Shown: positions 14,568 through 22,902 of the stretch, in pieces | Layout: every line of letters starts with the position of its first letter | Numbering within the stretch: position 1 is the stretch's first letter | Assembly: GCA_001563885.1 (NCBI GenBank) | Contig: LKMM01000001.1 | Span: forward strand, 1-34,789 | Length of the DNA: 34,789 nt | Origin: Natrialbaceae archaeon B1-Br10_E2g27 | Lineage (GTDB): Archaea > Halobacteriota > Halobacteria > Halobacteriales > Natrialbaceae | Reading direction: 5' to 3' | Made by a program: the position numbers and the translations under genes | The notes under the pieces: model-generated | What the model was told of the DNA's origin: nothing | Database searches by the model: none | The model's input: only the letters and a program-made list of their open reading frames with translations

Positions 14568-16234
14568 CGGCTCACCCCGGGTGTTTCGGCGCTCTCTTGG
14601 TCGTCCGAGAGGTCGGTGGCGTCGCGTTCTGTCTCCTCGATCGCCTCGAGTGCGGCGAGTACGCCGCCCATCTTCTGTTCCGTTTCCTCGTACTCGGCGG
14701 TCGGATCGCTGTCTGCGACCAGACCAGCCCCTGCCTGGACGGTGATCCGGTCCCGGTCGGCCTCGTGTTCGACCGTCGCCGTCCGGATGACGATCGCGAA
14801 GTCGGCGTCGCCGGTCCAGGAGTAGTAGCCGACACCACCGCCGTAGAGACCCCGCGGTTTAGCCTCAAGATTGTCGATGATCTCCATCGCTCGAATCTTC
14901 GGCGCACCCGAGAGCGTGCCTGCAGGGAACGCCGCCCGGGTCGCATCGAAGGCGTCCGAGTGCTCGGCGAGCGTACCCGTCACCGTCGACTCGATGTGCT
15001 GGACGTGGCTGTACTTGAGGACGTTCATAAACTCCTCGACGCGGACCGATCCCGGCTCGGAAACGCGGCGAACGTCGTTTCGAGCCAGATCGACGAGCAT
15101 CGTGTGTTCGGCTCGTTCCTTGCCGTCTGCGAGCATCTCGCCTGCCAGTCGGCGATCCTCGACGGGACTCGAGCCCCGACTACAGGTGCCCGCGATCGGG
15201 TTCGAGACGACCCGCGTCCCCTGGACCGATAGCAGGGTCTCGGGACTTGCACCGACGACGGTCAGGTCGTCATAACCGAGCAGGTACATATACGGCGAGG
15301 GGTTGACCTCGCGCATCGCCTCGTAGAAGCCGAGCGGATCGACCTCCCCGGTCAGTTCTCGAGTACGAGAGATGACACCCTGATAAATGTCGCCATCGAG
15401 GACGTGCTCTTTGGCCTTGCGGACGTGATCTTCGTACGTTTCTTTCGGTCCGGCGGTCTCGTCTTCGCGGACGAATCCATCGGTCTTCGGTGTATCGGCG
15501 TCTCGAAGCAACTCGCCGACGGCCGTCGCCTCCGCCCGAATCTCGTCGTAGACAGCTTCGGGATCGTCACCGGCTTCAAGAATCGGCGTGAAAACGAGCG
15601 AAATCGTCCCGTCGTGTTCATCGAACGCGAGCGTCTTCGTCGTCAGGACAAACTGGGCGTCCGGAAACCGCGATTCGGGCCGTTCGAGACCGACTTCCTC
15701 GAGCCAGAGATCGTAGACGGCGTCGTAGGCCAAAAAGCCGACTAACCCACCCTCGAGATGCTGGCGGTCGTGGTCGGGAACGTTCGCCAATTCGACATCG
15801 GGCATCGCCGCTCGAAGCGAATCGACGGTGTCGCCATCGGGGTCGGTCTCGAGCAGTTCGAGGGGGGCCTCGTTGTGGAGGGCCTCGATCTCGGTCCCAT
15901 CCGGGCCGACGGTCACGACGGCCTCGGGATCGTAGCCGACGTAGGAAAACCGGGCGTGACGGTCTGCGGTCGCCGAGCTCGGACGGAACGCACCGTCTGG
16001 GTCGCTCGAGGCCGTCTTTTCGGCGCTCTCGAGCAAGAAGGCATACGGCGAGCGATCTCGGTCGCTTCCCACAGAGCGGCCGGTGAGCGCAGCGTATGCC
16101 GAAAGCGGTGTCGTCTCCACATCGAGGGTTGCGACGGTACGAACGACCACTGGTCGATCGCTCGAGTCGCCTGCGTGTTCGAGAAACTCCACACGCTCTG
16201 TGTCGATCGTCACGAGATTGCTGGCATCGGTCAT
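14564..16234 (-). CDS. trpE: anthranilate synthase component I
   Basis: A 556-aa chorismate-binding enzyme that turns chorismate plus ammonia into anthranilate. The N-terminal regulatory motif LLESAE (about 68-73), the tryptophan feedback site in this family, is present, so end-product inhibition is expected. The C-terminal catalytic domain shows PSPYMYLLGYDDL, GASPETLL, PIAGTCSRG, DLARNDVRRV, FPAGTLSGAPKIRAMEII and GGGVGYYSWTGDADFAIVIR. It overlaps trpF (upstream) and trpG (downstream) by 4 nt each, indicating translational coupling and balanced TrpE:TrpG synthesis. Confidence 0.97.
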   Translation of the reverse strand: MTDASNLVTIDTERVEFLEHAGDSSDRPVVVRTVATLDVETTPLSAYAALTGRSVGSDRDRSPYAFLLESAEKTASSDPDGAFRPSSATADRHARFSYVGYDPEAVVTVGPDGTEIEALHNEAPLELLETDPDGDTVDSLRAAMPDVELANVPDHDRQHLEGGLVGFLAYDAVYDLWLEEVGLERPESRFPDAQFVLTTKTLAFDEHDGTISLVFTPILEAGDDPEAVYDEIRAEATAVGELLRDADTPKTDGFVREDETAGPKETYEDHVRKAKEHVLDGDIYQGVISRTRELTGEVDPLGFYEAMREVNPSPYMYLLGYDDLTVVGASPETLLSVQGTRVVSNPIAGTCSRGSSPVEDRRLAGEMLADGKERAEHTMLVDLARNDVRRVSEPGSVRVEEFMNVLKYSHVQHIESTVTGTLAEHSDAFDATRAAFPAGTLSGAPKIRAMEIIDNLEAKPRGLYGGGVGYYSWTGDADFAIVIRTATVEHEADRDRITVQAGAGLVADSDPTAEYEETEQKMGGVLAALEAIEETERDATDLSDDQESAETPGVSR

Positions 16235-16893
16235 GGGTTTACCTCCAGATCGACTGGATCGGTGGTTCCGTTTGCGCGAGCGACGAACGACCGAACGGCA
16301 TCGGCGTCTTTGACGCCTCCGCTTGCTTCGACGCCGCTTGCGACATCGACTGCGAACGGTTCGACCGTTCTGATCGCGTCTGGGACGTTTTCGGGGGTCA
16401 ACCCGCCAGCGAGGACAATTGGTGACTCGAGATCCGCGGCGGCTGCACGCGTCCGATCCCAGTCGTGAACCTCACCAGTGCCACCCCCGCCGTCTTCGTC
16501 GACGGTATCGACGACAAAGGCGTCGACGGCTGTGTCGTATGCACTTGCGGATTCGATCTCTTCGGCATCGATTGCGAGCAACACGGTTCCGCCAACGGCC
16601 GTCCGAACCGTCGCGATCTCCTCGACGGTCGCTCCGCCGTGAAGCTGTACGGCATCGGGGTCGACCCGCTCGAGGAGATCGATCGTCGCCTCGAGATCGT
16701 CGGGCATCGTCACGAGCACGCTGGTAACGAACGGCGGTGTCGCCTCCACGAGTTCGCTCGCGCGGTCGACAGACACCTCCCGTGGGGTGTCGACTGAGAC
16801 GTCACAGATGATGCCAACGGCGTCCACACCGGCCTCAACCGCCGTCTCGAGATCCCCGCGAGTGGTCAGGCCACAGACTTTCACCCGCGTCAT
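16231..16893 (-). CDS. trpF: phosphoribosylanthranilate isomerase
   Basis: A 220-aa TIM barrel that performs the Amadori rearrangement of phosphoribosylanthranilate. The general-base cysteine is in VKVCGLT (residues 5-11) and the general-acid Asp in DAFVVDTVDEDGGGGTG. Substrate phosphate loops GGGGTG and LAGGLTPENV are present. It overlaps trpD upstream and trpE downstream by 4 nt each. Length is normal for the family. Confidence 0.96.
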   Translation of the reverse strand: MTRVKVCGLTTRGDLETAVEAGVDAVGIICDVSVDTPREVSVDRASELVEATPPFVTSVLVTMPDDLEATIDLLERVDPDAVQLHGGATVEEIATVRTAVGGTVLLAIDAEEIESASAYDTAVDAFVVDTVDEDGGGGTGEVHDWDRTRAAAADLESPIVLAGGLTPENVPDAIRTVEPFAVDVASGVEASGGVKDADAVRSFVARANGTTDPVDLEVNP

Positions 16894-17909
16894 CGTCCCT
16901 CCGGGGTCGGCTCCGGGCTTGCACAGAGACGCTCGAGTTTCGCGGCGGCGTCGCCGGAGTCGATCGCCTCCCGAGCGGCGTTGACACCGGCCTCGAGCGA
17001 GTCGACTTCGCCGGCGACGTAGATCGCCGCGCCTGCGTTTGCGAGGATGACTTCCTGTTTTGGACCCGTAATCTCGCCGTCGACGATTCCGCGCATGTCG
17101 GCGGCATTTTCGGCCGGCGAACCGCCAGCGATGTCGTCGATGTCGTGTCGTTCGAGGCCGAGGTCGGCAGGGGTGAGGTCGTATTCCTCGACGCTGTCAC
17201 CGTCGACTTCCGCGACGACGGTCTCGCCGTGGATTGCGATTTCGTCAGTTCCGGAGCCGTGGACGACCAACGCACGGTCGACGTCCATTCGGGCGAGTGC
17301 GTCGGCGAGAACGGAGACGAGGTCGGGATCGTAGACGCCGATGACCTGTGCGTCTGCACCGGCCGGGTTGGTCAGCGGACCGAGAATATTGAAAATCGTC
17401 CGCATCCCGAGTTCCTTCCGTGGACCGATGACGGCTTTCATCGCCGGGTGAAAGACCGGCGCGAGCATAAAGCCGATACCGTCGGTTTCGATGGCCGTCT
17501 CGACGGCCGACGGCTCGGCTTCGACGGTGACGCCGACCTCCTCGAGGACGTCTGCACTCCCCGACGACGACGAGACCGAGTAGTTGCCGTGTTTTGCGAT
17601 CGGGACACCCGCGCCCGCGGCGACGATTGCACTCGTCGTCGAGACGTTTATCGTATCGTAATCGTCACCACCTGTCCCACAGGTGTCGACAAGTGGCTCT
17701 CTATCGGGGGTAATCGTTCGTGCGGCTTCGCGCATTCCCTCAGCGAAGCCAGCGATTTCGGCTTCCGTCTCGCCTTTCGCTCGCAACGCTGTGAGCAACG
17801 CACCGATTTGGGCCGCCGTCGCTTCCTCGAAGACGGCCGTCGATGCGGCTCGAGCCGCCGACTGTGTCAAATCCTCGCCGTCTGTGACCTGTTTGACGTA
17901 CTCCTGCAT
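16890..17909 (-). CDS. trpD: anthranilate phosphoribosyltransferase
   Basis: This 339-aa enzyme joins anthranilate to PRPP. The PRPP loop DTCGTGGDDYDTINVST is present, followed by KHGNYSVSSSSGSAD, where bacterial enzymes usually show KHGNRAVSSKSGSAD; the Arg and Lys are replaced, apparently as in other haloarchaea. GPLTNPA and the metal-binding DEIA...E segments follow. ATG 17909 starts the typical helix MQEYVKQVTDGEDL; the longer frame upstream is cysteine-rich and unlike the family. It is the first gene of the unit, with a promoter region carrying GTAC half-sites just upstream. Confidence 0.96.
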   Translation of the reverse strand: MQEYVKQVTDGEDLTQSAARAASTAVFEEATAAQIGALLTALRAKGETEAEIAGFAEGMREAARTITPDREPLVDTCGTGGDDYDTINVSTTSAIVAAGAGVPIAKHGNYSVSSSSGSADVLEEVGVTVEAEPSAVETAIETDGIGFMLAPVFHPAMKAVIGPRKELGMRTIFNILGPLTNPAGADAQVIGVYDPDLVSVLADALARMDVDRALVVHGSGTDEIAIHGETVVAEVDGDSVEEYDLTPADLGLERHDIDDIAGGSPAENAADMRGIVDGEITGPKQEVILANAGAAIYVAGEVDSLEAGVNAAREAIDSGDAAAKLERLCASPEPTPEGR

Positions 17910-17917
17910 AGTGAACA

Positions 17918-17960
17918 CCAATGTACGTAGTTGTCTTGTAATGGCCAAATCAGTACATGG
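17918..17960 (-). promoter_or_regulatory. trpD promoter with inverted TGTAC half-sites flanking the TATA-like box
   Basis: Plus-strand CCAATGTAC (17918-17926) and GTACATGG (17953-17960) form a spaced inverted repeat. A TATA-like TTACAAG (minus strand, plus 17935-17941) lies between them, 26-32 nt before the trpD ATG. In Methanothermobacter the Trp repressor TrpY binds TGTACA boxes; the likeness is suggestive only, because trp regulation in haloarchaea is not settled. Confidence 0.4.
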
Positions 17961-18092
17961 ACTTAAGCATATCGACGGACAGCATGCGGTCGACTGGCGT
18001 ACGGCAGTCGATTCGAAACCTTCAATTACGGTGGCCGGCAACGATTGGGTACAGCCAGGGTGGCACGGGACGCCACGATGTACGCAGCAAAC

Positions 18093-18167
18093 GGGTTGGT
18101 GGTCTAGTCTGGTTATGACACCTCCTTGACATGGAGGAGGCCGGCAGTTCAAATCTGCCCCAACCCA
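18093..18167 (+). tRNA. tRNA-Val(GAC)
   Basis: The acceptor stem GGGTTGG/CCAACCC, anticodon stem CCTCC/GGAGG with loop TTGACAT, and T arm GGCAG-TTCAAAT-CTGCC all pair. The anticodon GAC reads valine codons GUC/GUU. There is no intron; A 18167 is the discriminator and CCA is not encoded. It lies between the trp promoter region and the hydrolase gene. Confidence 0.96.
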
Positions 18168-18280
18168 CTATTCTGTCGCGAGCAAATCCGCGAGCGACAA
18201 GATCAGGACGTTAGCCAGTTTGGACCAGATGAGTCGCAACTACGGTTCTCAGGTTAGGACCAAACCACGTCTCCCCCAGC

Positions 18281-18290
18281 GTATTTATTG
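18281..18290 (+). promoter_or_regulatory. TATA box of the alpha/beta hydrolase gene
   Basis: GTATTTATTG lies 22-31 nt before ATG 18312, so the mRNA is predicted to be leaderless. It is one of the clearest archaeal TATA boxes in the window. Confidence 0.6.
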
Positions 18291-18311
18291 CCCATCTCGT
18301 AAGGCAACTCC

Positions 18312-19187
18312 ATGAGCGAGGACCACCCTGACAGATCGTCGACGACTAACGTCGGTTCCGGTTCGCGGATCACGCGCCGTCGGCTGCTCGGTGCGGGTGC
18401 AGTCGGCGCGTTAGGCGTCGGTGGACTGGCCGGACTCGGGTCGTATCTCGAGGACGACGACTGTCTCGGGTGGCCCGAGGGACCCGAGGCGTATCCGGAG
18501 GTCGTCCTGACCGGTTCCGATCCGGAGACGACGGATTTTGAGTCAATCGCCGATGCCGAAGAAGTCGTCATCTACGTCCACGGCTGGCGTGGCTTCGAGA
18601 CGAGTACCGACCAGGCGGCCGTACTCGAGGAAGCCCTACGAGAGAACGACTACGAACATCCGGTGGTGGCAGCGTCGTGGCCGGCCGACAGCGATCTCTA
18701 CTGGCGTACAGAGCGCCGGACTCCCGATGCAGGGCGACGGCTAGCGGAGTGGCTCGACTCAGATTCTGGGCTTCCTGAACCAGTACGAGTCGTTGGCCAC
18801 TCACTCGGCGGCCGGGTTGCCCTCGAGACGCTCGCTGCACTCGAGGACGAAACGCTCGAGACGGTGGCATTGTTGGGAACGGCAGCCGACGACGATTCGG
18901 TCTGTATCGACGGCGTCTATGGCCCCGGCATCGAATCGAACGCCGTGGCCGTCTACAACTATCACTCCGAAAACGACCACAGCGTCTGTACGGCCTACGA
19001 TCTGCAGTCACTCTCGGGTGGTCTCGGGTGTGAGGGTTCTGACTGTGCTGGCGGTTGGTTCGGCGACTCGAGTTCGCGTCCGGAAAACTACACCGACGTC
19101 GACGTCACTGACGAGGTCGCCGGCCACTGTTCGTATCAACTTCCTGGTGAGGGCTGTATTCCGCAGGTCGTCTCGGATTTCGAGTGA
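18312..19187 (+). CDS. Tat-exported alpha/beta hydrolase
   Basis: This 291-aa protein starts with a twin-arginine signal: ITRRRLLGAG (20-29) followed by a Gly/Ala/Leu hydrophobic run to about residue 45, as used by most secreted haloarchaeal proteins. An alpha/beta-hydrolase fold follows: VVIYVHGW (85-92) as the oxyanion region, nucleophile Ser 164 in VVGHSLGGRVA, and a late His in AGHCSY as the likely triad member. Several cysteines (51, DDDSVC, HSVC, GC/DC, HC, GC) suggest extracellular disulfides. The substrate, a lipid or ester, is unknown. It stands alone with its own TATA box. Confidence 0.88.
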   Translation: MSEDHPDRSSTTNVGSGSRITRRRLLGAGAVGALGVGGLAGLGSYLEDDDCLGWPEGPEAYPEVVLTGSDPETTDFESIADAEEVVIYVHGWRGFETSTDQAAVLEEALRENDYEHPVVAASWPADSDLYWRTERRTPDAGRRLAEWLDSDSGLPEPVRVVGHSLGGRVALETLAALEDETLETVALLGTAADDDSVCIDGVYGPGIESNAVAVYNYHSENDHSVCTAYDLQSLSGGLGCEGSDCAGGWFGDSSSRPENYTDVDVTDEVAGHCSYQLPGEGCIPQVVSDFE

Positions 19188-19237
19188 CCACTTATAGCCG
19201 AGGAAACTGCAAGTATCGCCACTCAGAGCGTAAATCA

Positions 19238-19748
19238 GGTGAGAGGAGTAAGCCCCCTTCTGTTCGTCCCGGCATTCGGCTGAGCGTCCGTCCCGTCCAC
19301 GGCATGGCCGTGGGGTGTTCGGGCTACCACGGCACGGACTTGCACCGGTGAGGGTTCGCCGTTCCATCGATCCTCGGCCGTCTGTGTGTGATCAGTGACG
19401 TCGAGTGTGGCCTGCGGGATCACCGCATACCACGTTCGTCACTCGTGGAATCGAACCACGTGGATCGATCACACGCCCTCTGCGGGTTCGCTCCCCTCGC
19501 TTTCGGTCGGGTTCGCGCGCATCATCGGTCGGGTCGAGACGTGTCGTTTCTGTTCCAGAGCCAGCGGTCTCCCGCTCCGGACTTGCGTCCGGTCACCTGC
19601 CCGAACAGGTGGGGGGACTTTCCTCGCGTACGTTGGGCGTCTCAAAGCACGGCCAACGGTATGAGCGTTGGGCATCTTGAGACGGCCAACGCGTTACGAA
19701 CGCGACGTTGCCGACACGGTCGCCGCGGCAGCCGGGCTCTCTCTCCCG
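19238..19748 (-). ncRNA. rnpB: RNase P RNA (archaeal type A)
   Basis: Conserved landmarks appear in order on the minus strand. A P1 strand GGGAGAGAG starts near 19747. GAGGAAAGTCC (plus 19615-19625), the hallmark 5' strand of P4, follows. A GCGAACCCT...GGTGCAAGTCC segment lies at 19331-19365. ACAGAAGGGGGCTTACT (near 19247-19263) forms the 3' strand of P4, and CTCCTCTC closes P1. The TATA-like ACTTATTG (plus 19770-19777) predicts a start near 19748. At about 510 nt it is long for the class, with a large hairpin between P1 and the GAGGAAAGTCC landmark. Ends are approximate to 10 nt. It processes tRNA 5' leaders. Confidence 0.92.
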
Positions 19749-19853
19749 ATTTTTATAGGATTTGTCGGTCAATAAGTCCCTCGGTCGTGGGTATGGTATA
19801 AGAGCCGAAGCGAATGGAAGCGTTTTAGGACGATTACTCCCATGTACAGTTGT

Positions 19854-20453
19854 ATGTCCCAGCGACAGGGCGTCGACCTCTCTTATGAAGACGGTGCGCG
19901 TGCAGTGGAACTCGCGCGTGAAGCCGTCGAATCCTACGTACAACACGGGCAACGAGAACAACCTGGCAGCATGCGTGAGGCCTTTTACGAGCGCACCGGT
20001 GCGTTCGTTCGCCTCGAGTCGACACGCGGCCGGGGAAGCCTCCGGGGCTGTGCCGGGGGCTACCGTTCGGGCGAACAACTCGGGCATGTTATCGTCGACA
20101 CGGCGATTACGGCTGCAAGCGAAGACTCCTGTGGCTCGGAGGTCAGCCCCTCAGAGCTCCCAAATCTCACCGTCTCGGTCTGTGTGGTCAGAAACGTCGT
20201 CTTGACCGACGATCCACTTGCCGACCTCGAACTCGGCATCCACGGCGTCGCCATCGACGGTGGCGAGGGTGGCTGGCTCTACCCCACTGTCCCCGTAGAA
20301 AACGGCTGGAGCAAACGCGAGTATCTCGACCGAACCTGCCGGAAGGCACGACTCGGACCGGGTGCCTGGGAAAACGACGACGTCGTTGTCACGCTGTTCG
20401 AAGGCCAGGTCTTCCGCGAGCGCGAAGCCGACGGCAGTATCGAACAGCTCTAA
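19854..20453 (+). CDS. AMMECR1 domain protein (TIGR00296 family)
   Basis: A 199-aa single-domain protein conserved in archaea and eukaryotes. The family signature LRGCAG is at 63-68, followed by the conserved ISLSVL-like strand (NLTVSVCVVRN) and HGVAID...GGWLYPTVPVENGW. Its biochemical role is unknown; in bacteria and archaea AMMECR1 genes are often next to MEMO or radical-SAM genes, but none lies here. ATG 19854 is preferred over ATG 19842 because a TATA-like GTTTTAGG at 19822-19829 places transcription start just before 19854. Confidence 0.93.
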   Translation: MSQRQGVDLSYEDGARAVELAREAVESYVQHGQREQPGSMREAFYERTGAFVRLESTRGRGSLRGCAGGYRSGEQLGHVIVDTAITAASEDSCGSEVSPSELPNLTVSVCVVRNVVLTDDPLADLELGIHGVAIDGGEGGWLYPTVPVENGWSKREYLDRTCRKARLGPGAWENDDVVVTLFEGQVFREREADGSIEQL

Positions 20454-20543
20454 GACTGTACCGTGTGGTTCGTTCACTGGTGAGCGCCGACTGGTAGTAG
20501 ATCCCTCAGTGTCGCTTCTCCCTCCGAAGCCGGTGCCCAATGG

Positions 20544-20588
20544 TTATATATTGATCCTCTCTCTCGAGACATACGACCCGTGTCTCGA
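20544..20588 (+). promoter_or_regulatory. strong TATA box with palindrome spanning the predicted start site
   Basis: TTATATATT at 20544-20552 is the best TATA match nearby and predicts a transcript start around 20573-20578. A perfect inverted repeat TCGAGACA-N9-TGTCTCGA (20564-20571 and 20581-20588) straddles that point, which suits a repressor operator. The next ORF start is more than 40 nt downstream, so this transcript would have a real leader, unlike most genes here. Confidence 0.5.
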
Positions 20589-20616
20589 ACTACAGCTAGT
20601 GCTTTGGCAAGCCTGA

Positions 20617-20662
20617 ACTGATGGGTCGAACCAGTCGGCGGGTATCGGTTCGACCCATCAGT
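20617..20662 (+). repeat. perfect 16-bp inverted repeat in the htpX-like leader
   Basis: ACTGATGGGTCGAACC (20617-20632) and GGTTCGACCCATCAGT (20647-20662) are exact reverse complements separated by 14 nt. In RNA they would form a very stable stem-loop about 25 nt before the protease start. No T-run follows, so a simple terminator for the upstream gene is less likely. Confidence 0.7.
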
Positions 20663-20683
20663 CGACGCTTGGCGGAGTACTAG
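20621..20683 (+). CDS. possible 20-codon Arg-rich leader ORF
   Basis: ATG 20621 opens MGRTSRRVSVRPISRRLAEY and stops at TAG 20681-20683, only 4 nt before the GTG of the protease gene. Six of its 20 residues are arginine, and nearly the whole 16-bp hairpin lies within it. This resembles an attenuation-type leader, but an ORF this short can arise by chance. Confidence 0.25.
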   Translation: MGRTSRRVSVRPISRRLAEY

Positions 20684-20687
20684 CGTC

Positions 20688-21686
20688 GTGGGACGTCGAA
20701 TGCGACTCTCGCTTGCCGTTCGGATGCTCGTCACGAGTCTCACACTCGCGGTGTTGGTGAGTGGCTTTCTCATCGGAGTGTGGTATGTCATCGTGGCTGT
20801 GGTCACGCTTTTGGCACTACCCTCGAGTATTGGGGCGGTGATTGCGCTCGCGCTGGTTGGCCTGTTCGTCTATGCCGAACTCACACAGGTCGGCACCGTC
20901 GAGACAGCGGCCGACGCGAGGTCAATCGCCGCAGACGCCTACCCTGATTTGCAGGCTACCGTGACCAGAGTCGCCGCCCAGCTCGACGTTCCCGTCCCGA
21001 CAATCGCCATCGCCGACCGCTCGACGCCCGAAGCGATGGTCGTCGGCTACCGGCCAGAAACCATCCATCTCGTCCTCTCGAGAGGGACACTTATTACGCT
21101 CGAAGAATCCGAACTCGAGGCGGTGATCGCCCACGAACTCGCACACGTGAAAAACCGCGACGCGATGGTGATGACTGCCGCCTCGACGCCGGTCGTGCTT
21201 GCGTGGGGAGTCGTCTCGAGGGCTGCCCAGATTGGGTTTCCGGGTGATCAACCACCACAAACGGCACTCAAAGAGTGCCCGGGGAGGTTTATCTTGCAGA
21301 CATTTGCGGGACTGTTCGTTGCGCCACAGCGATTTCTCTGGTGGATACTGGGTACGATTGGACTGTGTACGCTTGCAGTCGCCGTACCGATTGTTGCGAT
21401 TCTCTCACGCGGGCGTGAACTCGCCGCAGACCGGACCGCTGCGATTGCGACGGGCTCGCCGGCGGCGCTTGCGAGTGCGCTGGTCACACTCGAGGATCGG
21501 ATTGCGAACACGCCGACCGAGGACCTCCGTTCGGTCTCGAGCGTCTCGGTGCTGTCGATTCTCCCACTCGATCGGCTGATAGAAGCCGAAGTCACTCCGA
21601 GATCGATCAGGTGTTGGCCAGTTTCGACGCACCCGCCGCTCGAGCGACGGCTCACCGAGCTTCGGAAGCTCGAGAACGAACAGTGA
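20688..21686 (+). CDS. HtpX-like M48 family membrane metalloprotease
   Basis: A 332-aa membrane zinc protease of the HtpX/Ste24 family, which degrades misfolded membrane proteins. Two N-terminal membrane helices (about 10-34 and 35-62) precede the catalytic domain. The zinc site is HELAH (149-153) with the third ligand Glu 244 in SRGRELAADRTAA; a hydrophobic hairpin (about 216-240) lies between them. GTG 20688 is preceded by GGAG at 10 nt; ATG 20700 is an equally possible start and removes only four residues. The leader contains a palindrome, a strong hairpin and a short ORF. It converges with the nicotinate phosphoribosyltransferase gene 2 nt away. Confidence 0.93.
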   Translation: MGRRMRLSLAVRMLVTSLTLAVLVSGFLIGVWYVIVAVVTLLALPSSIGAVIALALVGLFVYAELTQVGTVETAADARSIAADAYPDLQATVTRVAAQLDVPVPTIAIADRSTPEAMVVGYRPETIHLVLSRGTLITLEESELEAVIAHELAHVKNRDAMVMTAASTPVVLAWGVVSRAAQIGFPGDQPPQTALKECPGRFILQTFAGLFVAPQRFLWWILGTIGLCTLAVAVPIVAILSRGRELAADRTAAIATGSPAALASALVTLEDRIANTPTEDLRSVSSVSVLSILPLDRLIEAEVTPRSIRCWPVSTHPPLERRLTELRKLENEQ

Positions 21687-21688
21687 TC

Positions 21689-22846
21689 TTACGCACTCGA
21701 GGTGAACCCGACCGCCTCTGCGTCGGCCAGACACCGCTCGCGTGCGGCCTCGAGGTCGAAGGTCCGGACGACCTCGCCGTCTCGGAGCAAGGGCTCGAGC
21801 AGCGACTCGCCGCCGTCGGGGCCGTCTCGATCCGAAAGCCCGATGTGGTGGCTCCCGTCGGGCGTTCGGTAGACGTCTTTGACCCCGGAGAGTTTGCCAC
21901 GTTTCGAGATCAGTTCACCCTCGATTTCGACGATATCGAGGCTGAAGTCGACGGGGTCGCGGTTCGTGATATGACTGCCGACGCCGAAGCCGTCTGCAAG
22001 CTCCCGGAGGGTATGCAACTGCTCGGGACCGAGCCCACCGCTACAGAAGATGTCGACGTCCTCGTGTCCGCGGGCGTCCAGTTCCCAGCGGACCTCACGG
22101 ATGATATGCCGGAAGTCGCCGCGTCGGGAACCGGTGGTGTCGATCCGGACTCCATCCAGGTCGTCACCGAGGGTTTCGGCGGCCAGCAGGCTCTCGCTTT
22201 TTTCGTCCCAGAAGGTGTCGACGAGCGCGATTCGTGGAGTCGATTCCGGAACTGCCTCGTCGAACGCCGTCCAGGCGTCGGCCTGGTTGCCCTCGCCGAA
22301 ACAGAACATGAGTGCGTGGGGCATCGTCCCACTTGCCTCTCGGCTGAGTGTCTCGCCAGCGGCGACGTGTGAGAACCCATCCAATCCCGCCAGTAAGGCC
22401 GCACGCTCGACGACTGACGCGATCGAGGGATGGACGTGACGTGCACCAAACGAAAGCACGAGCGAGTCGGGTGCCCCAAGGCGGGCCTCGAGGGCGGCCG
22501 TTGCAAAGCCACTTGGCTGTGAGAGAAGTCCCAACAGTGAGGTCTCGAGTTCGGCGAACTCGAGGTATGGGCCCTCGATACGCATCACTGGACCGCCATC
22601 GAACAGTTGGCCATCGGGGAGGGCGTCGATATCGACAGCACGGCCTTCGAACAGTCGGGCGACCGATTCGACGCCGGTGAACACCTCGAACGCGCCGGTC
22701 GAAAACTGGTCTGCGGTCACCTCGGCGACGACCTGAGGATTTCGTCCCGCATGCTCGAGTGTCGACCGGGTCCGCTCGAAGTAAGCGTCCGTCGCACGTC
22801 CCTCGAGAATCGCCTCGGTGGAGATGGTTCCAAACGGATCTGACAT
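21689..22846 (-). CDS. pncB: nicotinate phosphoribosyltransferase
   Basis: A 385-aa type II phosphoribosyltransferase that converts nicotinate plus PRPP to nicotinate mononucleotide in NAD salvage. Features include the N-terminal TDAYFERT segment, FDGGPVMRIEGPY, SFGARHVHPSIA, GTMPHAL, VDTFWDEKSE, VRIDTTGSRRGDF and a late IFCSGGLGPE phosphate-binding loop. The short archaeal form is normal for this family. A nicotinamidase gene lies 1.7 kb away, separated only by the Hvo_1808-like gene, giving both Preiss-Handler entry enzymes in one region. An A/T-rich TATA-like patch 25-30 nt upstream suggests a leaderless mRNA. Confidence 0.95.
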   Translation of the reverse strand: MSDPFGTISTEAILEGRATDAYFERTRSTLEHAGRNPQVVAEVTADQFSTGAFEVFTGVESVARLFEGRAVDIDALPDGQLFDGGPVMRIEGPYLEFAELETSLLGLLSQPSGFATAALEARLGAPDSLVLSFGARHVHPSIASVVERAALLAGLDGFSHVAAGETLSREASGTMPHALMFCFGEGNQADAWTAFDEAVPESTPRIALVDTFWDEKSESLLAAETLGDDLDGVRIDTTGSRRGDFRHIIREVRWELDARGHEDVDIFCSGGLGPEQLHTLRELADGFGVGSHITNRDPVDFSLDIVEIEGELISKRGKLSGVKDVYRTPDGSHHIGLSDRDGPDGGESLLEPLLRDGEVVRTFDLEAARERCLADAEAVGFTSSA

Positions 22847-22902
22847 AGTGTCAGTTTGTTTTGGGTATTGAAAAAGATAGGCGTCTTCGCCGCCTCATCG
22901 CC

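Noticed and set aside
17910..18152. N-terminal extension of TrpD
   Set aside because: It is Cys/Pro-rich, overlaps the promoter and reaches into antisense tRNA-Val.
19388..19801. Open frames on both strands in 19.2-19.8 kb
   Set aside because: The conserved elements there are those of RNase P RNA; the translated products are arginine-rich and meaningless.
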